This document shows, in pieces, positions 8,883 to 18,400 of a DNA stretch of 45,369 nucleotides. The notes under the pieces are model-generated. The model was not told the DNA's origin. It ran no database searches and saw only the letters and a program-made list of their open reading frames with translations. Position 1 is the stretch's first letter; every line of letters begins with the position of its first letter. Location: contig NZ_JAMQQG010000014.1 of NCBI RefSeq assembly GCF_023716925.1, positions 1 through 45,369 of the forward strand, read 5' to 3'. Source of the stretch: Frankia sp. R82. GTDB taxonomy: Bacteria; Actinomycetota; Actinomycetes; Frankiales; Frankiaceae. A program made the position numbers and the translations under genes.

Positions 8883-9647
8883 TCATTGAGATCGTCGACC
8901 GGTGACCGTGGGCGTGACGTGATCGAAGAGGGTTCCGTGCTGGGCTCGCAGGGTGGACTCGACGGAGGTGGCGAGGGCGGTGTCGTGGACGAGTAGGCCG
9001 AGTTCGATGTTGGTGGTTTCCGCTCGGTAGGAGAAGTTCGCGCTGGTCGTCAGCACGACCGTATGGTCGATGACGATCATTTTCGCGTGACTGACCAGGG
9101 GGCGGGGCGCGCCGGGCAGCGTGGTGGTGGCGAACACCGTGGCGGCCGGAAGGTGGTCGGCGACCTGCTGCGGGGTGCCCGCGACAGCGTCGACGTAGAC
9201 GGTGACCGTCGTCTCGGGGCGCAGCGACGCGGCCCGCAGCGCGTCCCACATTCTGGAGTGCGAGGTGAAGTTGTAGCTGGCGCAGGTCACCGAGATCCGC
9301 GCGCCGTCGATGAGGCGCAGCACCTCGCTGGTCAGCCGGCCGTGTGTGCTCTGGGGGCCGGGCATGGTCCACACCGGGGTGATGCTGGTGCGGATGGAGC
9401 GTGCTCCGGCGATCGCGCGCAGAATCGCGGCAGCGGAAGAGACGTCGTCATGGCCAAGCCCGGCAGCACGCAGTAATCGTCCCGCTTCGGGGCGACGGAT
9501 CCGGGTGATCTCCCGCAGGGCACCGGTCGTACTTTCGCCGGCTTCCAACGCCACGACGAGCCGCTCGGCCTCGTACTCGGTAAGGAACTCCCCAAGCGCC
9601 CGGTGCGGGTCAGCGGTGTCAGAGGCGGCATCGGGATCAGACAGCAT
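8883..9647 (-). CDS. drmC: DISARM DrmC, phospholipase-D-like protein
   Basis: 254 residues from ATG 9647, which overlaps the end of drmB by 11 bases; longer upstream reading would only translate the drmB C-terminus out of frame. The C-terminal PLD-like domain has one HKD motif, SHAKMIVID (H187, K189, D194), followed by TSANFSYRAETTNIELGLL, the usual asparagine/glutamate continuation. The N-terminal 90 residues are helical and of unknown role. One HKD per chain implies a dimeric active site, as in other short PLD proteins. DrmC belongs to the DISARM core set (drmA, drmB, drmC); published work found it dispensable for protection in one class 2 system. Confidence 0.9.
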   Translation of the reverse strand: MLSDPDAASDTADPHRALGEFLTEYEAERLVVALEAGESTTGALREITRIRRPEAGRLLRAAGLGHDDVSSAAAILRAIAGARSIRTSITPVWTMPGPQSTHGRLTSEVLRLIDGARISVTCASYNFTSHSRMWDALRAASLRPETTVTVYVDAVAGTPQQVADHLPAATVFATTTLPGAPRPLVSHAKMIVIDHTVVLTTSANFSYRAETTNIELGLLVHDTALATSVESTLRAQHGTLFDHVTPTVTGRRSQ

Positions 9648-11751
9648 CGGCGGCGCCGAAGAATGCGGGCACGGTGTCGCCGTTGCTGGTGGGCAGACGC
9701 AGCAGGAAGCGGCGGTCGAGGAAGCGGTTGGCCTTCTCGCAGGACGTCTCGGAGGCGAAGCAGCAGCAGTGGCAGGCCGCGCCGTGCAGGAAGTCCTCGG
9801 GATCCCGCGGCACCCGGCCGGCACAGACCGGGTCGGACGAACAGCGGCTGGCCCGGCGCAACGCCGAGACCACCAGGGCCTGCAGGCGCTCCGGCTCGCC
9901 GAGGGCGACCAGGCCGCCGAGGGTGCCCTCGCTGTCGGCGGCGGTGGTGGCGATGAGCAGGCCGGCGGCGGCCGGGCGAGTGTCGGTGGCCGGCCAGGCG
10001 TAGAGACGTTCGCTGAGGCTCGCCGCGCCGTACCCGCAGGCCATCGCCATCTCGCGGATCAGCAGGTGGGCGAGGGTGTGCACGAGCCAGTAGCGGGGAG
10101 CCGGCAGCCTGGTGGCGGGGTCGACGAGCGCGGCGGTGACGGAGAAGCGGCGGGTGAAGTTGCGCTCGTGCGCCTGCCGGTGGGCCGTCCAGATGCTGGT
10201 CTGCAGCACCTGAGCCTCCCAGGCGGTCACGGCGGGCTCGTCGAGCTGCAGGAACACGCCTTCGCCACGGTCCTCGGTGGCCGGTACCCAGGTCGGGGGC
10301 CGGGTGGAAAGCTTGACCAGCCGGCCGCTCACGTCGGCGACCCGGTCGAGCTCGTCGATGCGGGTGAAGCCGATCATGGCGTTGATCTTCTTCATCCGGT
10401 TGACGGCGATGACCCGGCTGATCGGTGCGGGCAGCCGCTCGCCGGTGGCCTGCTCGGTGACCATGAGTCCGCTGGCGTTCTCCTGACGCGCGAACAGGCT
10501 GGGCTTCTGCAGGTACTCCCATTCGGGGACGAGCAGGTCCACCGGGTCCCAGGTGCGCAGTCGCTCCTCACGCTCCTGTTCGTCGGGGGGTGGGGCGAGC
10601 GCCTGGACGGCGGCGGCGAGCAGGTCCTCGTCGCTGACACCGGTCAGGTCGGTGCGGCGGTCGAGCATGGTGCGCATGATGCCCGGGAGTGTCGCGACCG
10701 CCGTGATCTCTTCAGCTGAGCAGGCCGCCCGCAGGGTGTCGGCGAGGACGGTGCGCTGTTCGCTGGTGGTGCGCGGCATGACGATGACGGACTGGGTGGC
10801 GGAGAACCACAGGTTCGACGCGCCCATCATGATCAGCTTCGTCTGGTTCTCGCAGCCACGGTCGAAGGCGTTCAGGTGCGGGTGGCGGCCCCGACAGGTG
10901 GGGAGTTTGCGCTGCCCGGAGTCGCCGCGGGCCTCGCCCATGCTGCGGGTCGTCTGGCAGGCCTCGCAGCGCACGATGGCGCTCGCGCCCTGCCCGATGT
11001 TGGTGTCGATGAGCTTGAGCTGCGGTGCCTCGGCTCCCCTGGGGCAGTCGTTCCCCCGGTGGACCCACAGCGCATAGGGGAACTCGTCCAGATGCCCGTC
11101 GGGGCAGGCCAGCAGATAGCGGGCGGGCACCGCCGGGCTGCGCCGCTGCCGTTTCTTTGGCGCTTTGCCCTTCCCGCCCGGGCTGGGCTGGTCGTCCGTC
11201 TGCCGGCGCCGGCCGGGACAGCCGACATGTTCGAAGCAGGCGAGGTCTGGGCGGAAGGGATGGGTGTTGGTGTATTCGAACCGGGCGAGTGGTCCGAGGA
11301 AGTCGCAGCCGGTGCAGCGCATCCACTGCGGAAAGACCCGTGCCGGAATGCCGAGGTCGCTGCCGTCGGCGGAGCGGGCGTGCGGCACCGGCTGCCAGGG
11401 GAACGGGCGCAGCTGGCTGACCTTCGGTAGCAGGATCCGGATGGCGTCCAGCAGCCGCGGCTCGTCGATCTGGGGGACGAACTGGCGGCGGCGCCAGATC
11501 GGTTCCCAGTCGTCCAGGCCCGCCGGCATGATGGAGAACTGCGGCAGATCCATGACCGATCCGATGCCGAAGGTGTACAGCAGCGCGGACGGGCGGGCCG
11601 AGCCGACCTTGGCCCTGTTCTTCACCTGGGCGTCCTCGGCGTCACCGAGCGGGTCCAGTGGAAAGGTCGAGGCGAGCAGCATCGTCGGCACGTCCACCGG
11701 TGCTGCCGCGTTTCCTCCCGCGGGGGGCGCGTTGGGATCGAGTGCGGTCAT
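9637..11751 (-). CDS. drmB: DISARM DrmB, DUF1998 protein
   Basis: 704 residues. The N-terminal part holds RPSALLYTFGIGSVMDLPQF, typical of the DrmB N-terminus. Several cysteine pairs look like zinc ligands: MRCTGCDFLG, YLLACPDGHLDEFP and RCEACQTTRSM. The C-terminal DUF1998 region includes LVHTLAHLLIREMAMACGYG and ends in a cysteine-rich cluster (CSSDPVC, ACHCCCFASETSCEKANRFL). DrmB is thought to work with the DrmA helicase in a complex that acts on incoming unmodified phage DNA. Start ATG 11751 is one base from the drmA stop, and the end overlaps drmC, so translation is probably coupled. Confidence 0.93.
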   Translation of the reverse strand: MTALDPNAPPAGGNAAAPVDVPTMLLASTFPLDPLGDAEDAQVKNRAKVGSARPSALLYTFGIGSVMDLPQFSIMPAGLDDWEPIWRRRQFVPQIDEPRLLDAIRILLPKVSQLRPFPWQPVPHARSADGSDLGIPARVFPQWMRCTGCDFLGPLARFEYTNTHPFRPDLACFEHVGCPGRRRQTDDQPSPGGKGKAPKKRQRRSPAVPARYLLACPDGHLDEFPYALWVHRGNDCPRGAEAPQLKLIDTNIGQGASAIVRCEACQTTRSMGEARGDSGQRKLPTCRGRHPHLNAFDRGCENQTKLIMMGASNLWFSATQSVIVMPRTTSEQRTVLADTLRAACSAEEITAVATLPGIMRTMLDRRTDLTGVSDEDLLAAAVQALAPPPDEQEREERLRTWDPVDLLVPEWEYLQKPSLFARQENASGLMVTEQATGERLPAPISRVIAVNRMKKINAMIGFTRIDELDRVADVSGRLVKLSTRPPTWVPATEDRGEGVFLQLDEPAVTAWEAQVLQTSIWTAHRQAHERNFTRRFSVTAALVDPATRLPAPRYWLVHTLAHLLIREMAMACGYGAASLSERLYAWPATDTRPAAAGLLIATTAADSEGTLGGLVALGEPERLQALVVSALRRASRCSSDPVCAGRVPRDPEDFLHGAACHCCCFASETSCEKANRFLDRRFLLRLPTSNGDTVPAFFGAADAV

Positions 11752-11752
11752 C

Positions 11753-14700
11753 TCAGTCCTCCTGCGCCGGCAGCTGCCAGGTGGGGGCGTCCGGCGGGTC
11801 GACGACGGCCAGGCGCTGGGGTAGCGGGGACACGAGCAGATTGATCTCCGGCTGCACCTCGCGCATCGAGTTGGCGACGACGAACGGCGGCCGGGGCAGG
11901 CCAGGCGGGTGGGCCCGGCTGTTCTCCGGGCTGATCATCAGGGCGCTCAGCGCCTTCGAGTCGCCGACATGCTCATAGACGAGGGTCTGTCCGGCGCCCA
12001 CGGCGTGCTGGCGCCGCGCGCTCCACTGGTCCAGCCGGTTGACGAAGCGCTGTCTGACCTGCTCGGCGACGCTGTCGCTCTGCGCCGCGGCGAGGATGCG
12101 GGCGCGCAGCCGGGCCACCAGCGCGTCGAGTGCGTCCCGTTCCTGCTCGACGCGCCATGCCTCCCGCTCCGGCGACAGGCCCTGCACACCCAGATGGCCC
12201 TGCATCACCCGGGCGGCGGCAACAAGCACGCCGTCGAGGCCGCGCTCCAGAGCCGTGGGTGAGAACGGGGTGACAGATAGCGCCTCGACCTGCGCGTAGA
12301 ACGTCTCGTGGTAGTAGCGGAACTGCTCGTAATGAGCAAGGTCGCGAGGGCGGGCCCAGTTGCCGAGCGCGACAACCAGACCGGGTCGCCGCTGCGGGTC
12401 GCGCCCAACTCGGGAAGATGCCTGGATGTACTCGGCGGTGTTCTTCGGCTGGCCGACAACAAGCATCAGGCCGAGACGTTGGACGTCGACACCGACCTGC
12501 AACATCGAGGTGGCGAGCACGACGTCGAGGGGGCTCGCGGGTGGCCGCGGAGTGGGATGTCCGGCAGCCTCCGCCGCGATCCGGGCCTGTAGGGCCGCCG
12601 ACGTGTAGTAGCCCGGGTCGAACTCGAGGGCCAGTGCGTCCAGGGTGCGGCCGATATCGGCGGACGCGATTCTGGCGGTGAGCTCACCGGTGTTCAGGTA
12701 ACCGAAGGAACCGTAGCGGCGCGGGAAGCCGGAACCACGCTTGGGGCTGCGCACCCGGGTCTGGACGTCGTCGCCGATGTAACGGGACATGCCGGCGAGT
12801 TCGCGGGTGGCGTTGAAATAGCCGACGAGGGTCATGTACGGGTCGGCGGCGGCTCCGCTGCGGTCGAACAGCAGCTGCCCGGCGGACAGCAGCACCTCGG
12901 CGACCCGGATCTCCGCACTGGACAGGCGAACGCCCTGCGCGCTGACGCCGATGTAACGCCGGCCGGGATTGTCCGGACTGATCGGGACCTCTTCGGAGAA
13001 GAAGGTGTCGGCGACGTCCAGAACCTGCGGGGGGAACATCTGCACGCGCCGGCCGTAGAGCGCGCGCACCTGTTCCTCGGCGTTGCGGACGGTGGCCGTG
13101 GACGCAACGATCATGGGCTGGACGGGTCGGCTGGCCGCGTCCCGCCAGCTGCAGAGCGTCTCGACCGCGGCCTCGAACAGGCCGACCGTGGTGCCCAGCG
13201 CCCCGGTGATCAGGTGCAGCTCGTCCTGGATGATCAGATCCGGCGGGCGCAGCCGCGCCACCGGCCGCACGCCGGCCGCTGGGAGGCCCTTCTCGGCCCG
13301 ATGGCTGGTCTTGATCGAGCATCCGGCGTAGTCGGGGTGCGCGTAGCCGTGCCGGCCGCAGCGACCCGAGACGTAACCGAACAGCGAGGCCGCTTCGCCC
13401 TCACGGGCGAGGCGGGCGAACTTGTCCACCGTCGCGATGACGAAGGCGGGGGTGAGCCGGTAGATCTCCTCGTCGACGGTGAGGACCGGCAGGCCCTCGT
13501 CGACGCCGCCGCCGCGGGAGAACGGGCAGCGGCCCAGGTCGTCCCCGCAGTAGACGAACACCCGGCGGGTGGCGGCATCCGCCCGGACCTGCGCCGGAGT
13601 GATCGGAGTACCGCACCAGGGGCAGCGCTGGATCTGTAGGACGGTCAGCCGGTAGCCGCTGCCGTACTCGTTGGCCTTGCGAAGCTGTTCGTTGGCTTCG
13701 TTCCAGCGTTTCGGGCTGACGTCCGTGCCGACCCACAGGCCGATCCGGAACGGCTCGCGGCCCCAGCGTGTTTCGTCTGCCCGGCGAGCCAGTTCGGCCG
13801 CGCAGATCATCGCGGTGGCCCGCTGGAACTGCTGGGAGGTGAGCAGCCGCAGCGTGTACCGCATGAGGACGCTGACACCGTCGCGCCCGTCGAGCGGCCC
13901 GTCCGCGGTCTGCAGCACACCCTGCCTGCGGCGGATCGCAAGTGTGTAGGCGGCAAGCCCCAGGTAGGCCTCGGTCTTGCCACCACCGGTCGGGAAGAAC
14001 AGCAGCTCCACCCCGGCCATGCCACCACTGCGCGCCGGCGAAGCTGGGTCGGTCAGGCCGGGCAGCTGCAGCAGGATGAAGGCGAGCTGGAACGGGAACC
14101 AGGACGCCGCCGCCGGCCCACGCGCCCGCACCCGCTCGGTGGCCTCCGCCAGGGACAGCCCAGCGGTGGAGCTGCGCAACGCCGCGACCTGCGACTGCAG
14201 CCGCTGGTCGCGCATGACGGCGTTCATGAAGTGGAAGCACTCCAGCGCCTGCGGCTCGATGACCAGGTGCTCAAGCCCTGCCGCGAGCCGGGCATGAATT
14301 CTCCGCGCCTCGTGCACAGCCTCGTCGGCGTCGGTGCGCAGATGTTCGGGCAGCGTCGCGGCTTCGGCGGCACGCGCGTCGAGCCAGCTGCCGTAGCCCT
14401 CGACCAGCGGACGAAGCCCCTGGCGCAGCTCGTCTGCGGTGGCGTGCGCCAAGGCGTCCATGGACAGCAGGGCGTCGGCCACCGAGCCGGCTCTGGTCTG
14501 CGGGGTTTCCGCAGTTGGCAGCCAGGTCGTCCAGACGGCGCTTGCCCGGCGCCTGCGCGGCTCGGCCGCCCAGTCGGCCGAACAGGTGCGGCCGATGGCG
14601 AACTCCAACCGGTGCCGGTATTGCAGGTCGAGGCGACGGACCTCCTCGTCGTCCTCGGCGCGGTCCTGCTCGAGGACGTCACGGACCGGTAGGAACACCG

Positions 14701-15469
14701 CCTCGCCCCCGGCGGCCACGTGCAGCCGGGTCTGGAACATCCACTCGGCGACCGGGATCGTCGGCGGGGTCACCTTGTCATTGCACAGGGCAATCTCCAC
14801 CAGCCGGCGACCGAAGCGCTCGTCCTCGTAGAGGTCGATACGCAGACACACCTTCTGGCTGAGCACCCGGGTGTGAGTGCGGCCCGGGGTGAGCTCGGCA
14901 AGCCGGACGGGCTCGACGATCTCCACCGGAGTGCGCCGGTAGGCCCGCAGCGGCCGGCCCTTGCGGTCTACCTCCTCGGTGGCGACGCCTTCGTAGGTGC
15001 CCCACGACGCGGTCACCGTGACCTCGGCCAGATCGGCCGGCACCTGAAAACGCAGACCCATCGACGCGGGGATCATCAGCCCCTGCTGGGGTGCCCTGTC
15101 CTCGTTACCGTCGCCATCGCCGTCCCCGCTGTCGGGTCCGCCGTCTTCTACAGACATCGCGGGGATGCCCTGCTGCGTGGTCGGCCCCGACAGGTCATCG
15201 CGGGCAACGGCCAGCGCCTCACCATCCTCAACCGCGGCCTCATCGATCCGGTTCTCCGCGAGCTTCACCGGCGCGATGTGCCCCACCAGGTACATCTGCC
15301 GCGGGCTGATCGACAGCAGCTCCTCGGGCCCACCTGCGGGCCCCAACAACTCCCGCTCCAGGATGTCGACAAGGTTCTCCCGAACCGTCACCGACGACCC
15401 GTCCGGCTGGTGCGCCAGCCGGTACTCCGGCGCCAAGCGCGCCCCCGACGGCGGCGCCGAACCCACCAT
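11753..15469 (-). CDS. drmA: DISARM DrmA, superfamily 2 helicase
   Basis: 1238 residues. About 470 N-terminal residues precede the helicase core, as usual for DrmA. Walker A is FFPTGGGKTEAYLGLAAY (core at 493-500), and motif II is DLIIQDELHL (DELH at 749-752). Between them a zinc-ribbon-like segment has CPWC and further cysteines (616-648). The helicase C domain includes VLATSMLQVGVDVQRLGLML and ASSRVGRDPQRRPGLV (motif VI arginines). The ATG is fused to the drmMI stop (TGATG overlap). With DrmB it forms the DISARM core that recognises and blocks foreign DNA; the methylase protects the host. Confidence 0.95.
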   Translation of the reverse strand: MVGSAPPSGARLAPEYRLAHQPDGSSVTVRENLVDILERELLGPAGGPEELLSISPRQMYLVGHIAPVKLAENRIDEAAVEDGEALAVARDDLSGPTTQQGIPAMSVEDGGPDSGDGDGDGNEDRAPQQGLMIPASMGLRFQVPADLAEVTVTASWGTYEGVATEEVDRKGRPLRAYRRTPVEIVEPVRLAELTPGRTHTRVLSQKVCLRIDLYEDERFGRRLVEIALCNDKVTPPTIPVAEWMFQTRLHVAAGGEAVFLPVRDVLEQDRAEDDEEVRRLDLQYRHRLEFAIGRTCSADWAAEPRRRRASAVWTTWLPTAETPQTRAGSVADALLSMDALAHATADELRQGLRPLVEGYGSWLDARAAEAATLPEHLRTDADEAVHEARRIHARLAAGLEHLVIEPQALECFHFMNAVMRDQRLQSQVAALRSSTAGLSLAEATERVRARGPAAASWFPFQLAFILLQLPGLTDPASPARSGGMAGVELLFFPTGGGKTEAYLGLAAYTLAIRRRQGVLQTADGPLDGRDGVSVLMRYTLRLLTSQQFQRATAMICAAELARRADETRWGREPFRIGLWVGTDVSPKRWNEANEQLRKANEYGSGYRLTVLQIQRCPWCGTPITPAQVRADAATRRVFVYCGDDLGRCPFSRGGGVDEGLPVLTVDEEIYRLTPAFVIATVDKFARLAREGEAASLFGYVSGRCGRHGYAHPDYAGCSIKTSHRAEKGLPAAGVRPVARLRPPDLIIQDELHLITGALGTTVGLFEAAVETLCSWRDAASRPVQPMIVASTATVRNAEEQVRALYGRRVQMFPPQVLDVADTFFSEEVPISPDNPGRRYIGVSAQGVRLSSAEIRVAEVLLSAGQLLFDRSGAAADPYMTLVGYFNATRELAGMSRYIGDDVQTRVRSPKRGSGFPRRYGSFGYLNTGELTARIASADIGRTLDALALEFDPGYYTSAALQARIAAEAAGHPTPRPPASPLDVVLATSMLQVGVDVQRLGLMLVVGQPKNTAEYIQASSRVGRDPQRRPGLVVALGNWARPRDLAHYEQFRYYHETFYAQVEALSVTPFSPTALERGLDGVLVAAARVMQGHLGVQGLSPEREAWRVEQERDALDALVARLRARILAAAQSDSVAEQVRQRFVNRLDQWSARRQHAVGAGQTLVYEHVGDSKALSALMISPENSRAHPPGLPRPPFVVANSMREVQPEINLLVSPLPQRLAVVDPPDAPTWQLPAQED

Positions 15470-18400
15470 CAGAACAACCCCCCCTGGTCGTGCTGCCCCT
15501 CCACCTCGGCCGCCGCCTTCTGCCGACCACGCCCTTTCCTACCGGCGGGCACCGACAGCTTCTCTTCCTCCTTTGCCCGCCTTAGGTTTTCCTCCAGCAG
15601 CCGATCCATCAGCTCCACCCGTGCCGCCGGACTGATCGTCCACCGCCGCACCTGCCGATACGTGTGAAACCCATGCCCCAACTCGACGTCCGACCACCCA
15701 TACGCCGCCACCACAGCCTCATCCACTTGCGCATGCAAAGCCCGCACCAGATCAACATCCTGGTCACCTACAACACTACTATCGTTAACCAGATTATAAA
15801 GTTTAGTTAGCCCAAGACTTCTACGCTCCATTATCTCCCGACGCCCCATCTCCAGATTTTCGCCCAACTCCCACATAACACCTGTAAAGCCCGGAAGAGG
15901 GAAAGTCTCGAAAACATTTGATGGCGTGTAGCGAGGATCACTTCGCATACCGAGACCATATTTGACTACCCATGCCTGATGGAGCCCCGACGACAAAGAA
16001 GCCAGCAAAGCATACGAATCGCTGGCAAATACAATTACCGTCTGGTCGAGGACTTGACGCGATGAAACTCGAGTCGGAGCCAGCGTACTACTAGTTTGTG
16101 CGATCACAATGACCTCATCTAGGCCGGCCATTGCATGGCGCATCCCAGGTCGCTTCTCTGCAAATTGCCACCAATAATCTCGATACATTTTTCGATTATT
16201 TTTTGCACGCACAGTCTTGACTTTTTCGGTTACCCATTGAAAAATTTCCGGGTAACGCCTAGCGCAGCTATCACACCGATCACCAAAGTCTACTATCCAT
16301 CTCCCCGCCACCCGGTCCGGATGAGAATTTAGATTACCTCCAGTAAGGTAGGGAAAAATAACGTCTCTATTCGCAGGATTCGCATGCATCCATACAGAAG
16401 CTTCCCGCTCAGTCAGCGTAAAGTTACCCAATGGAATACATCCCTGGAAGGCGATGTTCGAATTCTCGATAAGCCTAACCGGACTCCCATCGACACGCCC
16501 GACCCCCTCAAGAAGGGTGGAGATGTACCGAACCTTCGCGCCATCAATCACTCGATCAACTCCTTTTTCAGGAGCGAATCGACAGCCCCAGACAGCCGCG
16601 TATTCCAAATTTGCACTTGCGGCAGGCCAAGCAGCACTCTGAATCCCTCGAGTGATCGTAAAACCCATCTCGACGATCCGATCAAGACCGACTTCGCGAC
16701 TTACCCCCTGAGCAATGGAGTTAGTGGCGATCAATCCAAGTACCCCAGAGGAATTCAAGAGATCGAATGCTCGCAGGAGGAAGTAAGCGACCAGATCGGC
16801 ACTTCCACGGCACCCCGACGCAAGCCAGTGGACAATCCAGTCACGCACATCGGCGCCAATTGAACTGGTAAGTTTCTGCCCACCCAAGAAAGGCGGATTT
16901 CCGATTACAGCGTCAAATCCGCCACGGTCGACCATGACGTCGGGAACCTCAAGTGCCCAGTGGAGCGGCTTCCAACGGCGGTAGTCGGTACGAACGGTCG
17001 GGGTGAGTCCCTTGGATGTAATGGCATCGAGCAGCGTCGGGTCAGGTTTTTTGCCAGGACCGGGAAATGCATCGGCGGTAGCTGCCCAGAGATTCCCGTA
17101 GGCCTCGTCGAGCTGGCGGCCGGGTTTGCCGCCGAGCCAGAGGCCGGCGGCGATGATGCCGTCAGCGACGGCGGTCTGCTGGCGGGTGACCTCGTGTAGC
17201 CGGGCCAGCTGGCGCTGTTTGGCGTTGGCGTTGCGCTGGGGGTCGTCCTCCTGGACCTCGCTGGCCAGGCGGCGACGGATCTCGATCGCCTGCTGGATGA
17301 CGTCGTCCAGCGGCTCGTCGCCGAACCGGGCCTGCTGTGGGCGGGTCGGGTCGATGTGCAGGGCCTTGAGCTGGCGGATGTCGGTGAGGCCGAGCAGCGA
17401 GTTGCCGTGCAGGATTTTGTCGTCGACGAAAGAGAACGGCAGGTCCCGGTCGAGGGACACCAGCCACAGCGAGAGTTTGCACATCTCGACAGCCATGCCG
17501 TTGATGTCCGCGCCGTACAGGCAGTTCGCGACTACCGCGCGAATGGCCCGGATACGCAAGTCGGTGCGACCACGCAGGGTCGGGTCCTGCCGAACCTGTG
17601 CCTCGACCACCCGGTCGGCGAGGTAGCGGGCGGCGGCAACCAGAAAGGCACCGGAGCCGGCAGCGATATCGGCGACCTTCAGCGACAGCAGCTCGTCCGA
17701 GGTCTTCAGCTTCCATGCGGTCTCGTCCGGCGTCTGATACGGACCCGGTGCGTAACACAGCGGCTGGAGGGCGTGGAAGACGACTTCTTCAGCAAGGTTG
17801 CGAGGGGTGTAGTGGGCGCCGGCATTGCGCCGTGACGGGGTTTCGGTGACCGCCATGCCGCCGCGCAGGATGACGGTGGGCCGACCCCGCAGGTCCCGCC
17901 GCACGATCGGCATCCAGCGCAGCAGCCGGACGCGCAGTCCGGCGCTGTCGGTGGTCGCGCGCAGGTGACGTTCCGCGGCGTCCTGACCATCGTCCTTCGC
18001 CAGGGCCCGGGTGAGTGCCGAGGCGCTGGGGGCCTTCGCAGCCGGCTGATGGGTCTTCACCCAGGCGAGGATCGCCGAGACCAGGGCGGCATCGGTCTCG
18101 TGCTGGCGGGAAAGGTCCTCCAGCACTTCCAGCGGGATTTCTGGTTCGGCGCCGGGAGCACCTGTGAGGCCCAGCAGGGCGATGTCGGTGACGACCGTGC
18201 AGGTGTAGCCGAGCAGGCCCTCGTAGATGTAGCCGATCTGCTCGACGTCGATGTCGCGAAAGGAGATCCGGCGGGCATCGGAACCACTGAGGTTGGCGAT
18301 CTGCACCGAGCGCAGCACATGGAGCATGACCCGGTCCGGAATCGGCATGGCGAGCGAGCCACGCTCGCCAACGGCACGCAGGAACGGGAAACGGTCCTGG

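Noticed and set aside
9648-9824. N-terminal extension of DrmC
   Set aside because: It reads the drmB C-terminus out of frame and is not PLD-like; ATG 9647 fits the operon junction.
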